Both the position numbers and the translations under genes were made by a program. Below are positions 16,315-24,283 of a DNA stretch of 53,200 nt, one piece after another; position 1 is the first letter of the stretch, and each line of letters begins with the position of its first letter. The DNA is taken from NCBI GenBank assembly GCA_035942035.1, contig DASZDK010000054.1, forward strand, positions 1 to 53,200, given 5' to 3'. The notes beneath the pieces were generated by a model. That model was not told the DNA's origin, did no database searches, and saw only the letters and a list, made by a program, of their open reading frames with translations. This stretch comes from JAHWJR01 sp035942035 (GTDB taxonomy: Bacteria; Actinomycetota; Acidimicrobiia; Acidimicrobiales; CADCSY01).

Positions 16315-17295
16315 TCAGGCAGGCTCCTGCAGGGCGGCGATGGCGTCGTCGATGGTACCGACAGGGACGATCTCGAGCTCGCCGCCGGCTGCCCGACGCG
16401 CTTCGGCGGCCTCGTTCTCGGGGACGAGGAACAACGTGGCCCCGGAGCGGCGAGCCGTGATCACCTTGGCGCCCACGCCTCCCACCGCGCCGACGGTCCC
16501 GTCGAGGTCGATGGTGCCGGTCCCGGCGATCGTGCGACCAGCAGCCACGTCCACGGGATCCGTGAGGTCGTAGACCGTCAGCGCGATCATCAAGCCGGCC
16601 GACGGGCCCCCGATCTCGCCCTGATCCACGGCGACAGGCACGGGCAGGGTGATGGCCAAGTCGACCGTGGTCACGGCGACGCCGAGGGCCGGCCGCCCGA
16701 GGCCCTCCACGTTCTCCAGCCGGATCCGCGCGTGCTGCTCGCCCTCCTCACGCCGAAGCGTGAGGTCCACCTCGTCCCCCGCCTCCCGGGTCGCCAGCGC
16801 GGTGACGAGGTCCGATGCCAGGGCGACCGGCTGGCCGTCGACCGCGATGATCACATCACCTCCCCGTAGCTGGCCCTCGGCCGGGGAGCCCTCCATGATC
16901 GCCGCCACCCGGGCACCCGCGCCCGACACCTCCACCAACTCCCCTGCCGCCCGCAACCCCACGGCCGCCGCCACCTCGCTGCTCTCCCGGAACAACTGCC
17001 GCTGGGCCTCCTCGAACTCCTCGCGTTCCACGCCAGGAGGTACCACTTCCTCACGGGAGAGCACGTCCTGGTACTCCGTCAACCATGCCTGCGCCACGCC
17101 GAGAGCCGTGGGCTGGTAGATGCGGACGGTCGTCAGGAGGAAGCTTCCGGTCAGCGGATCGGGAGGGCGCCCGAGCTCGACCCTCTCCCCGACCCCGACC
17201 GCCGACCCCGGGGCGATCACCAGGAGGGGCAGCGGAGCCAGCAGCGCCACGCCGATCAGCACGACGAGAACGACACCAGCGACCGCCCTCTTCAC
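16315..17295 (-). CDS. Membrane-anchored PDZ-Lon (S16) serine protease, YlbL family
   Basis: The product is 326 residues: an N-terminal membrane anchor (about 5-28), a PDZ domain (about 120-200, with GSPAEGQLRGGDVIIAVDG) and a Lon-type proteolytic domain. The catalytic Ser is in GEIGGPSAGLM and the Lys in GGVGAKVITARRSG. It lacks the AAA+ module of true Lon. Bacillus YlbL and its actinobacterial homologues act on secreted or membrane proteins. It converges with prk with 19 nt between the stops and has no clear functional link to its neighbours. Confidence 0.92.
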   Translation of the reverse strand: MKRAVAGVVLVVLIGVALLAPLPLLVIAPGSAVGVGERVELGRPPDPLTGSFLLTTVRIYQPTALGVAQAWLTEYQDVLSREEVVPPGVEREEFEEAQRQLFRESSEVAAAVGLRAAGELVEVSGAGARVAAIMEGSPAEGQLRGGDVIIAVDGQPVALASDLVTALATREAGDEVDLTLRREEGEQHARIRLENVEGLGRPALGVAVTTVDLAITLPVPVAVDQGEIGGPSAGLMIALTVYDLTDPVDVAAGRTIAGTGTIDLDGTVGAVGGVGAKVITARRSGATLFLVPENEAAEARRAAGGELEIVPVGTIDDAIAALQEPA

Positions 17296-17468
17296 GGCGT
17301 CACGCCTGTCGACGACCGGAGGGGGACATCGCCGGGAGCACCAGCCCCACGGTGACGCGCCTCATCGGAGCCCGCCGGCACATTTGCCGTTGGGCTCGGG
17401 TACGGCGTGTTCGTGGAAACGTTGCCGATCAGACGCCCGGAGAAGGTACAAGCCGTGTCAGCTGCGCA

Positions 17469-17873
17469 CTAATCGACGATCTCGGGGATCCCGGCGTCGC
17501 GACTGGCAGAGACCCACGACTCGAGGTTCGACCGGATGACGACGTCCTTGCCTCCCGCGGCGCCGGGGTCGAGAATCAGCACCACGACGTTGCCTTCGGG
17601 CCCCTCCCGCCACAGCTCTGGGGGAAAGGGCAGCACGCCGGTCCAGTAGCCGTAGACGGACGACCACGGCACCTGGAAGAAGATGCTCGCCGCACCGGAA
17701 GTTTCCCGCCCCTGGCTCCCACCGTCGAGCATCACGATGCGGCGCTCAGTAGCGACCGCGCGCTTCGACGGCGACACCTCGGCCAGTACGACACCCTGGA
17801 GGAACGCCTCCCCGGCCACTCCCAACTCGCGTTCGCCACCGCCGAGCAACTGCCGGGGGATCATGCTCTTCAC
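17469..17873 (-). CDS. Hypothetical protein downstream of the second CooC-like gene
   Basis: The product is about 134 residues from GTG 17873; ATG 17864 is an alternative. I do not recognise the family. The sequence alternates short beta-like stretches (ERELGVAGEAFLQGVVLAEVS, ERRIVMLDGG, SIFFQVPWSSVYGYW, NVVVLILDPG, DVVIRSNLESWVSA) and looks like a compact beta-rich domain of PH-like type. It has no signal peptide. It starts 41 nt after the CooC-like gene on the same strand, so the two may be co-transcribed. Confidence 0.55.
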   Translation of the reverse strand: MKSMIPRQLLGGGERELGVAGEAFLQGVVLAEVSPSKRAVATERRIVMLDGGSQGRETSGAASIFFQVPWSSVYGYWTGVLPFPPELWREGPEGNVVVLILDPGAAGGKDVVIRSNLESWVSASRDAGIPEIVD

Positions 17874-17914
17874 GACCGCCCGGCCCCCCGACGCCGACGA
17901 CCCGGCACGGCGAC

Positions 17915-18670
17915 CTATCCGACGGTCACGCCGTCGAGGAAGTCGACGATCTTGTCGATCTCCCGCCGAACAGGGTCGCCGCTCCCCGGCGCCAGGCTGC
18001 CGCCTGCCCGGTCGGCGTCGACCACAGCCGCGTCGAAGGGAACGACCCCGGCCAGGGGCACCCCGTACTCGGCGCACACCTTCTCGAAGAACTCGACGTC
18101 GTCTTCCTGGCGCGCCTTGTTGCCCACACCGTAGGTCCGAGGGATACCCAGCTCCTCGGCTAGGGCGATGGTGCGGGCGGCGGTGATGATCGACTTGCGA
18201 CTCGGCTCCATGATCACGAGCAGCACGTCGGCGTACGCAAGCGTGCCGCCCGACCGGCTCAGGTGCTCCAGGCCGGCCTCCATGTCGACCAGGGTCACGT
18301 CGGCCTTGTCATGGAGGACGTCACCGAGGAAGCTCCGCACCGAGGCGTGACCGCCGCAGGTGCAACCAGCACCGGCCTCGTTGACTCTGATGGCGGAGAT
18401 GAGGGTGACGCCGAACGGCGTGGTCCGCCCGTACTTGTCGATGACCTCCTCGGCGCTCACGTCACCGCCGGAACCGACGATGAGCGATCGCGGGAGCAGC
18501 GGCACGTCTTCGGTCTCCTCCAGCGTGAGCCCGAGGGACATGCCGAGGTTCGGATTCGAGTCGGTGTCGACCGCCACCACCCGCCGGCCCCGCTCTGACA
18601 GTGCCCGGGCGATGAGGGCTGAAGTCGTCGTCTTGCCCACGCCACCCTTACCGACGATGCCAACTTTCAC
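17915..18670 (-). CDS. Second CooC-like nickel-insertion ATPase
   Basis: The product is 251 residues with deviant Walker A GKGGVGKTT (7-15), DTDSNPNLG (35-43) and a CxC motif, GCTCGG, at C103/C105. It is a paralogue of the CooC-like protein at 5950-6738 but is clearly diverged. Family members mature nickel enzymes such as CO dehydrogenase or acetyl-CoA synthase; none is encoded in this window. Sitting between a hypothetical protein and the aldolase, its target cannot be read from context. The LarA-like protein of this window or a distant enzyme is possible. Confidence 0.85.
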   Translation of the reverse strand: MKVGIVGKGGVGKTTTSALIARALSERGRRVVAVDTDSNPNLGMSLGLTLEETEDVPLLPRSLIVGSGGDVSAEEVIDKYGRTTPFGVTLISAIRVNEAGAGCTCGGHASVRSFLGDVLHDKADVTLVDMEAGLEHLSRSGGTLAYADVLLVIMEPSRKSIITAARTIALAEELGIPRTYGVGNKARQEDDVEFFEKVCAEYGVPLAGVVPFDAAVVDADRAGGSLAPGSGDPVRREIDKIVDFLDGVTVG

Positions 18671-18788
18671 TGCCCGCTCCCCTCGGCTGCTTCTCGTGTC
18701 CCTTCAGCCTACGCGTTGGGTGGCGCAGGTGGCAGTGCGAGGTGCTCGTCGTCCCGACCCGTCTGCGGCTCGGGGCCCAAGAGACGTC

Positions 18789-18820
18789 GAGCCGGCCACC
18801 GACAGTTCGGCGGCCGGCTC
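18789..18820 (-). terminator. Hairpin terminator after the aldolase gene
   Basis: A perfect 9-bp inverted repeat, GAGCCGGCC and GGCCGGCTC, with a 14-nt loop lies 25 nt beyond the aldolase stop. There is no clear T-run, as is common for actinobacterial hairpins. Confidence 0.5.
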
Positions 18821-18845
18821 GCACGCCGGATCGGATGGCCAGACG

Positions 18846-19859
18846 CTACGCCGCCTCCATCTCCTCGCTGTAGCTGCCAGTGCGAGCGGCCCCGTTCAGT
18901 CGTGCCCGGAGGCTGAGGGCCTCCTGGCCAGCCTGGACGTTGGCGGATTCGCCCTTCCACGCGGCGAGCGCCGGGTCCTGGAGCGCCCGCCCGTAGGAGA
19001 AGCTGATCTCCCACGGCTGCGGTCCCATGGTGTTCATGGCGTTGAGGTGGGCGGTGGCCTGCTCGGGACTCTGCCCGCCAGAGAGGAAGACGATGCCGGG
19101 AACCGCTCCCGGAACCGTGCGTCGCAAGCATCGCAGGGTCTGCTCGGCGACCTCCTCGACGTTTGCCTGGCGCTGGTTGCCCTTCCCGGAGATGACCATG
19201 TTGGGCTTGAGCACCATGCCCGCGTAGTCCACCCGATGCTCGTACAGGGCGGTGAAGACGGCGTGCTGCGTGGCCTCGGTTACCTCGAAGCAGCGCTCGA
19301 TGCTGTGGTCACCGTCCATGAGCACCTCGGGCTCGACGATGGGGACGAGCCCGCCTTCCTGGCACAAGGCGGCGTAGCGAGCGAGGGCATGGGCGTTGGC
19401 GTCGATGCAGTAGCGGCTGGGGATGCCGTCGCCGATGGTGATGACGGCCCGCCACTTGGCGAACTTGGCCCCGAGCTCCACGTACTCGGCGACGCGCTCA
19501 CGCAGCCCGTCAAGGCCCTCGGTCACCTTCTCGTCGGGTGCGTTGGCCAGCGGCTTGGCCCCGGTGTCGACCTTGATCCCGGGCATGACGCCGTTGTCTT
19601 CCAGCAGTCTGGGGAGGGGCTTGCCATCGGCGGACGTCTGGCGGATCGTCTCGTCGTAGAGGATGGCGCCGCTGATGTGGTCGCCCAGCCCCGGTGTCGC
19701 GAACAAGGCCTCCCGATAGGCGCGACGGGTATCGGGCGTGGACTCGATGCCTGCCTTGTCGAAGCGCTTGGTGATGGTGCCCGTGCTCTCGTCAGCGGCG
19801 AGGATCCCCTTCCCGGGGGCGACGAGAGCCCGAGCGGTGGTGGTGAGGTCGTCAGCCAT
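18846..19859 (-). CDS. fba: Class I fructose-bisphosphate aldolase
   Basis: The product is 337 residues of the eukaryote-like Schiff-base class. Signatures are GKGILAADESTGTITKRF near the N-terminus, GILPGIKVD-type MPGIKVDTG, VEPEVLMDGDHSIERC, and LKPNMV with the Schiff-base Lys followed by the FLSGGQSPEQAT loop. It condenses or cleaves fructose 1,6-bisphosphate and, in the Calvin cycle, can also form sedoheptulose bisphosphate. With glpX, prk and a CbbR-like regulator nearby, it fits a CO2-fixation gene set, though it serves glycolysis equally. A hairpin follows the gene. Confidence 0.95.
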   Translation of the reverse strand: MADDLTTTARALVAPGKGILAADESTGTITKRFDKAGIESTPDTRRAYREALFATPGLGDHISGAILYDETIRQTSADGKPLPRLLEDNGVMPGIKVDTGAKPLANAPDEKVTEGLDGLRERVAEYVELGAKFAKWRAVITIGDGIPSRYCIDANAHALARYAALCQEGGLVPIVEPEVLMDGDHSIERCFEVTEATQHAVFTALYEHRVDYAGMVLKPNMVISGKGNQRQANVEEVAEQTLRCLRRTVPGAVPGIVFLSGGQSPEQATAHLNAMNTMGPQPWEISFSYGRALQDPALAAWKGESANVQAGQEALSLRARLNGAARTGSYSEEMEAA

Positions 19860-19963
19860 GATGCGCTCGCAGCTCCTTGTTCGAACGGTCGGTCACCCCG
19901 ACGTTACGTCAGGGTCGGTAGCTCCTGCCATACCGATCGGCCCCGCCCAACCGACATCTCCTC

Positions 19964-20887
19964 TCATCCCACCCGCTGGAACGGCTCGGCGCCGGACAAC
20001 TCACCCGGCGTCACCAGGCCGGCCAGGAACAGGGCGGCGGTGGGCGTCAGGCTCTCGCTGGCGCTACCCACGAGGTGCCAGGCCCGGCTGACCGACGGAC
20101 CGGGCCAGAGCCACTCCTCCAGCCCTCCTGAAGCCAGGTCGCGGGCCACCGCGTCGCGGGAGATCAGCGTCACGCCCAGGCCGGCACGGACGGACTCGCG
20201 GATGGCGCCATTTGAGCCCAGCGTCAGCGTCGGTGGGGAGATGCCCAGCTCCTCGAACAGCTCCTCAGCGGTGGAGCGGGTCCCTGAACCGGGCTCCCGC
20301 AGCAACCACACCTCGCCGGCCATATCCTCCACCGCCACCTCCCGCGGCGCCTGCTCGTCCACGTGCGGCCGGCGCCACGCCGCCACCACCACGAGAGGGT
20401 TGGGTCGGGTGGCGTGGGTGACGAAGCGCTTGTCGGCAGGGGCCCGTCCCCCGATCACCAGGTCGACCTCGCGGTAGTCGAGCAGCTCCCAGACCCGGAC
20501 GCGATTGCCGACCTCGAGCACGACCTCCGCCTCGGGGTACCGGGTACGGAAGGCCGCCAGGAAGGGGGGCAGCACGTGTTCCCCAGCGGTGGTCACCGCC
20601 GCCAGCCGGACCCGGCCACGCTCGGGATGCACCCGACCGGCGGCGGCGGCCCTACCCTGGTCCAGCAGGCCGAGTACCTGGCGGGCATAGCCGGCGAAGA
20701 CGTGGCCGGCAGGGGTCAGCTCGATCCCCCGACCGTCCCGGGTCAGCAGCATCACACCGAGGTCACGCTGCAGCGCAGCGACGGCAGCCGACACCGCCGG
20801 CTGGCTGACCACCAGATGGGCGGCCGCGTCGCGCACGGATCCGGTGGCCGCCACCTCGACAAACGCCCGCAACTGGGCAAGGGTCAC
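19964..20887 (-). CDS. LysR-family regulator, CbbR-like
   Basis: The product is 307 residues from GTG 20887. The N-terminal helix-turn-helix is typical (LRAFVEVAATGSVRDAAAHLVVSQPAVSAAVAALQRDLG), followed by a periplasmic-binding-like effector domain (LAAVTTAGEHVLPPFLAAFRTRYPE, DLVIGGRAP, EPGSGTR, SNGAIRESVRAGLGVTLISRDAV). The effector region resembles CbbR, which activates Calvin-cycle operons. The neighbouring aldolase, prk and glpX support that, but CbbR identity rests on similarity I judge by eye. It is transcribed toward the aldolase, with about 100 nt between them. Confidence 0.8.
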   Translation of the reverse strand: MTLAQLRAFVEVAATGSVRDAAAHLVVSQPAVSAAVAALQRDLGVMLLTRDGRGIELTPAGHVFAGYARQVLGLLDQGRAAAAGRVHPERGRVRLAAVTTAGEHVLPPFLAAFRTRYPEAEVVLEVGNRVRVWELLDYREVDLVIGGRAPADKRFVTHATRPNPLVVVAAWRRPHVDEQAPREVAVEDMAGEVWLLREPGSGTRSTAEELFEELGISPPTLTLGSNGAIRESVRAGLGVTLISRDAVARDLASGGLEEWLWPGPSVSRAWHLVGSASESLTPTAALFLAGLVTPGELSGAEPFQRVG

Positions 20888-21228
20888 GGTGTTCCCCGTG
20901 CTGCGGTCGGAGGAGCCATAACCAGATGGTTGCCGGTCTGGTCCGAATTCGCAATGACAGGCGGCCTTTCATCGCCAGGGCCACCGCACGGGCAAGACCG
21001 CGGTGGCTCAACGGATGGCCGAGATCCCCCACAACCTCGGCTACATCCGCAAGGGAACCTCGTCTCGTTGACGCCAGACGACCTCGTCGGAGATGGGGCT
21101 GCAGTTGATGGAGAACCAGTGGACCGACCGGTGGGCATCGTGGCCGGCTACGCCGACCGCATGGACCCCTTCTTCAACGACCTGCCGGGCTCGAGCTCAC
21201 GGGTCGGGCACCACACTGAGTTTGTCGA
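20888..21228. other. Gene-poor stretch upstream of the LysR gene with possible ORF remnant
   Basis: The LysR promoter must lie here. On the plus strand a protein-like segment, MAEIPHNLGYIRKG (about 21015-21056), continues in another frame as LTPDDLVGDGAAVDGEPVDRPVGIVAGYADRMDP-like sequence to about 21210. A strong plus-strand hairpin follows at 21229. This could be a small gene disrupted by a frameshift, but I recognise no family and see no convincing start. Confidence 0.3.
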
Positions 21229-21257
21229 CGACGAGGCGGCACCGCCTCGTCGCGTTT
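21229..21257 (+). terminator. Hairpin with short T-run
   Basis: An 11-bp inverted repeat, CGACGAGGCGG and CCGCCTCGTCG, is followed on the plus strand by CGTTT. It implies that something is transcribed rightward through 20888-21228, or it may also serve the minus-strand gene that ends at 21270. Confidence 0.6.
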
Positions 21258-21269
21258 CGGTCCCGACCA

Positions 21270-21962
21270 TCAGCCGGCCTCGGGAACCGGGTCGCTCTCG
21301 AACGTGGCCAGCACTCGGTCGAACTCCGGCGCCCGGCGTTCGAAGTCATCGGCCGACAGCGCCTGGAAGACGAGCATGTTGAGCTTGCGGCCCTGGAAGA
21401 GGAAGTAGTGGGCGTTGACGGCTTCGAGCCCCGACTGCTTGTCGCGCAGGCGGTAGACGTAGTAGTAGCCCGGCATCCCGTTGACGGAGTACGAGTCCTC
21501 CTTCAAGAACTGCTTCTCGACGTTCGGGTCAGGTGATCCGACGATCCCGCTGGTCACCGCCCGCAGGTCCTCGACATTGCTCGAGTCGACCACCCCCTCG
21601 AGCTCCGAAACCCGTACCCGCAGCGAGCTGCCGTCGCCGGCGCCGAGCTGGAGGCGCAAGTCGCCCTGGGCGCGGGCGATGGGCACCCACGTCTTCGGGT
21701 GCTGGAGCCGGAATCCCGCCTCGGCATCCTCGTACAAGACGTAGTCGTCACCCACCAGAGCGTTCGGCCCGGTGGCCGCCGGGCCCGCCGGCTCAGGCTC
21801 GCCGCGGCCGAACACCACCGTGCCCACGAGGACGAGCACGAGGACGGTGGCCAGGGTCAGTGCGACGACCAGGCCGACCTGCCGCTTCGGGGGGCGCGGC
21901 GGGGTGACGGGGCCGTGCCCTCCCGGGGCCGATCCGCTCTCTCCTTGAACCTGTGCTGTCAC
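21270..21962 (-). CDS. Single-span membrane protein with PsbP/MOG1-like extracytoplasmic domain
   Basis: The product is 230 residues: a Pro/Gly-rich cytoplasmic start, one membrane span at about 28-50 and then an outward-facing domain. The latter begins with YEDAEAGFRLQHPKTWVPI and ends HYFLFQGRKLNMLVFQALSADDFERRAPEFDRVLATF, a pattern seen in PsbP-like and LpqN-like actinobacterial proteins, where a Phe-Arg-x-x-x-Pro-x-x-W segment opens the fold. Function is unknown. It is divergent from the small membrane-protein operon starting at 22085. Confidence 0.65.
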   Translation of the reverse strand: MTAQVQGESGSAPGGHGPVTPPRPPKRQVGLVVALTLATVLVLVLVGTVVFGRGEPEPAGPAATGPNALVGDDYVLYEDAEAGFRLQHPKTWVPIARAQGDLRLQLGAGDGSSLRVRVSELEGVVDSSNVEDLRAVTSGIVGSPDPNVEKQFLKEDSYSVNGMPGYYYVYRLRDKQSGLEAVNAHYFLFQGRKLNMLVFQALSADDFERRAPEFDRVLATFESDPVPEAG

Positions 21963-22030
21963 GCGAGCTCCTCACATGCGGGGCAAGCCAGCCTATCGAG
22001 ACGCGTTGACCCCAAAGGGTCGGTCAGCCT

Positions 22031-22046
22031 AGTGTGGCGCAACACT
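22031..22046. promoter_or_regulatory. Inverted repeat upstream of a small membrane-protein operon
   Basis: AGTGT-GGCGCA-ACACT has 5-bp perfect arms and lies 39 nt before the first gene of the operon at 22085. It could be an operator or part of a promoter shared with the divergent gene. No regulator can be assigned. Confidence 0.3.
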
Positions 22047-22084
22047 TAGTAGAAGGCGCCGCACAACAGAAAGAGAGGGTGCCG

Positions 22085-22360
22085 ATGGCTGTATCCGCAG
22101 TTGTTGCCCAAGTTTCGCTCTCCGGCTGGTACGTCGGCTACGCGATCGCGTTCGTCGTGCTGGTGGTGGTCGTGGTCCTGGTGGCGACCATTCTGGGGCT
22201 CGCCCGCCGTATCGGCGTGCAGGCCCTGGCGGTCGTCGAAGCCATCGACGAAGGTCGGGTCAACACCCTGCCCCTGTGGGAGGTCGACAAGATCAACGGC
22301 GGGCTTCGAGAGATCGTCCGCAGCGCCGAAGAGGCTCGAACCGCATTGGAAGGTGAGTGA
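22085..22360 (+). CDS. Small single-span membrane protein, first of three
   Basis: The product is 91 residues from ATG 22085, preceded by AGAGAGGGTG. It has one strong membrane span at about 15-40 (WYVGYAIAFVVLVVVVVLVATILGLA). A charged amphipathic tail follows (VQALAVVEAIDEGRVNTLPLWEVDKINGGLREIVRSAEEARTALEG), which looks helical. I do not recognise the family. Its stop overlaps the next start (TGATG), and the next two genes have the same span-then-helix architecture. Confidence 0.7.
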   Translation: MAVSAVVAQVSLSGWYVGYAIAFVVLVVVVVLVATILGLARRIGVQALAVVEAIDEGRVNTLPLWEVDKINGGLREIVRSAEEARTALEGE

Positions 22361-22650
22361 TGACCGGAGCAGTCCTGCTTGCCCTCGCCCAGGAGCACAT
22401 CACGATGTGGTGGGTGACCCTCGGCCTCGGTGTCGTGGTGATCATCGCCGTGGTCGTGCTGCTGTCCCTTCTCGTCGCCTTTGTCGACGACATCGACAAC
22501 AACGTCCGGGAGATCTGGGACACCGCCACCCGGCTGGCCGCCAACACGGCCACGACGTGGATGCTCCAGCAAACCACCGTCCGCACCGCCGAGCTCGATG
22601 CTGAGGTGCAGCGTCACGCTCAGCTGCTCAACGCTCAGGGAGGGCGCTGA
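22360..22650 (+). CDS. Small single-span membrane protein, second of three
   Basis: The product is 96 residues from ATG 22360; GTG 22357 is an in-frame alternative. A hydrophobic span at about 17-41 is followed by a helical tail (VDDIDNNVREIWDTATRLAANT and TAELDAEVQRHAQLLNAQ) with spacing suited to a coiled coil. No family is recognised. TGATG overlaps at both ends couple it to its neighbours, so the three proteins are likely made in similar amounts and may form a complex. Confidence 0.7.
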   Translation: MTGAVLLALAQEHITMWWVTLGLGVVVIIAVVVLLSLLVAFVDDIDNNVREIWDTATRLAANTATTWMLQQTTVRTAELDAEVQRHAQLLNAQGGR

Positions 22651-22904
22651 TGACGCTGCAGGTCATCCTCACCGTCTTGGAGATCGTTCTCCTGGTGCTG
22701 GTCCTCGCCTTCTTCCTGAACCGAGTGTCGAGCCAGCTCAACAGCATCTCGGCCAACCTGGCGCGGATCACCTTCGGTGTCCGAGCGGTCGAGACACAGT
22801 GCGCCGTCATCGGCCCCGCTGCCGACCGGGTCAACGCCAACCTGGCCAGCGCCGCTGGCGGTCTGGACCAGGCCGCTGCCCAGGCGGAGAGGCTGGCTCG
22901 GTAG
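22650..22904 (+). CDS. Small single-span membrane protein, third of three
   Basis: The product is 84 residues. The span at about 3-23 is followed by an amphipathic helix (NRVSSQLNSISANLARITFGVRAVE) and a second one (DRVNANLASAAGGLDQAAAQAERLAR). The N-x3-I-x2-N-L repetition resembles the tails of the proteins encoded at 23675-26886. A strong terminator follows within 60 nt, so this closes the operon. Confidence 0.7.
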   Translation: MTLQVILTVLEIVLLVLVLAFFLNRVSSQLNSISANLARITFGVRAVETQCAVIGPAADRVNANLASAAGGLDQAAAQAERLAR

Positions 22905-22922
22905 CACGTCCCGCCAGAGCGA

Positions 22923-22965
22923 CAACGACCGGCGGTCCCACTGGGCCCGCCGGTCGTTGCGTTTT
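22923..22965 (+). terminator. Strong intrinsic terminator
   Basis: A perfect 13-bp stem, CAACGACCGGCGG with CCGCCGGTCGTTG, and an 11-nt loop are followed by CGTTTT. It ends the three-gene operon from 22085. Confidence 0.88.
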
Positions 22966-22994
22966 CGCCACGCTCACCTCCGCCAGCTCGGACG

Positions 22995-23678
22995 GTGAGC
23001 ACCCGATGTCTCCCTCCCACAGCACGAATAACGGGCTACTGGAGGCGTTGGCGCCTGGCCATCAACCCCTCGGGCGACACCCTGCTGCTCGGGTCCACCG
23101 GCTTCCACCTCGACGACGTGGCCTGCCTCCAGCAGACCGAGGATGCCGGGCAGGACGACCAAGGGCAGCGGTACTTCCAGCATGTGCGCCGGGAGATCGA
23201 CGACCTACGACAATTGGACACCTCGGCCCGCGGACCGGGGCCAGTTCCTGTCGCAGTACTGAACACCAAGGTGCTGCAGCTGCCTGCCTCCCTGGCCGGT
23301 CGCTGTTCCCTCTTGCGCCTCGAAGGTGCCGATTACTTCCCCCACACTTGGGTCAGCGGCCATCACGCCGGCGGGCACGAGGGCTTCTTCGGTCCGTTCC
23401 AGCTCGACATCAGCCCGTTCGTGCGGCACGGCGATCGCAACGTCGTGCGCCTCACGGTCACGTCAGCGAACGACCCCTCGGGCGCAGGCATCTCCGTCGC
23501 CTCGGATGGAACGACTTGCACCCGGCTGCCGCCCTTCCCGAACCGCCATACGAGGCGCCGACGCCCTCTGCGACGGAACGCCGGGACGCTGAGAAAACAG
23601 TTAGCGAGCACGCGAGAGCGCCCCTGCCTGAAGGCAGGGGCGCTCGGAACAGCGTTCAGCTGCCGGGATGCTGACTAG
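22995..23678 (+). pseudogene. Fragment resembling a glycoside hydrolase family 2 sugar-binding domain
   Basis: The frame contains SLLRLEGADYFPHTWVSG followed by HEGFFGPFQLDISPFVRHGDRN and VVRLTV (about 23310-23460). This is the jelly-roll signature of the N-terminal domain of GH2 enzymes, where the text usually reads like RFEGVDY-x-W-NG then EGG-x-PFEFDVT. Neither a normal GH2 N-terminus nor any catalytic barrel is present, and the frame ends within a terminator-like hairpin. It lies alone between two hairpins (22923 and 23616). I read it as a decayed remnant; a small free-standing carbohydrate-binding protein is the alternative. Confidence 0.45.
23616..23645 (-). terminator. Perfect 13-bp hairpin ending the heptad-repeat operon
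   Basis: GAGCGCCCCTGCC and GGCAGGGGCGCTC are perfectly complementary around a TGAA loop, 29 nt beyond the stop of the minus-strand gene at 23675. No T-run is evident on either strand, so it may act in both directions. Confidence 0.7.
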
Positions 23679-24283
23679 CAGCCGCCCTGGACCACCGGGG
23701 AGTTGCAGATCTCCTCGGCGCTGATCTCGATGGAGTCGACCAAGCGGTCGATGTTGCTGGTGTCGGCTTCGATCGGAATGGTCCGGGAGATGACGACGTC
23801 GGCCCGCCGGTTGATGCCGGCGACTCCGACGTCGATCTGCTGGACCTCAGGCAAAATGGCCGACAGGTCGCTGTTGATGCCCTTGGCCGAGGCGTTGATC
23901 GGCCCGACGTTGCCGAGGATGTTGTTGGCGTTGCCGTTGATGGAACCGACGGTGTCCATGATGTTGCTGGCCATGCCGTCGATGCTGGCGGTGATGTCGA
24001 CGATCTGGCCGGCCTGGCCGGTCAGCGGCTGGGCGGCGGCGAGGATCTCCTCCGCCATCCGGGCCGTCTCGTCGAGCTTGGCCACCTCGTCGAGGTCGGT
24101 GTCGATGGGACTGACCTCGCCCACGATGACCTTGACCCGATCGTCGATCTGGTTGGCAGCCAGCAAGGTGCGGGTGAGTTGGATCACGGCGAACAGAGCG
24201 AGGGCGATCACGATGGCGAGGTTCGCCCCCACGACACCGTGCTCAGCTCGAAGGCGCCGGACGAGGCCGTTCACGAACCGCAC
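23675..24283 (-). CDS. Membrane-anchored heptad-repeat protein, last of three
   Basis: The product is 202 residues with one N-terminal span at about 17-36 (VVGANLAIVIALALFAVIQL). A long extracytoplasmic helical region of I/N-rich heptads follows, such as ASIDGMASNIMDTVGSINGNANN and GPINASAKGINSDLSAI. It ends in a short tail with two cysteines (CNSPVVQGGC) that could form a disulfide. The repeat style is shared with the two upstream genes. It overlaps the gene before it by 13 nt. The family is not recognised; the layout recalls tethered coiled-coil sensors or spacers. Confidence 0.7.
   Translation of the reverse strand: MRFVNGLVRRLRAEHGVVGANLAIVIALALFAVIQLTRTLLAANQIDDRVKVIVGEVSPIDTDLDEVAKLDETARMAEEILAAAQPLTGQAGQIVDITASIDGMASNIMDTVGSINGNANNILGNVGPINASAKGINSDLSAILPEVQQIDVGVAGINRRADVVISRTIPIEADTSNIDRLVDSIEISAEEICNSPVVQGGC

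Noticed and set aside
17085..18134. A 349-codon plus-strand open frame
   Set aside because: It runs antisense to the PDZ-Lon, hypothetical and CooC-like genes and shows only Arg/Pro-rich shadow sequence.
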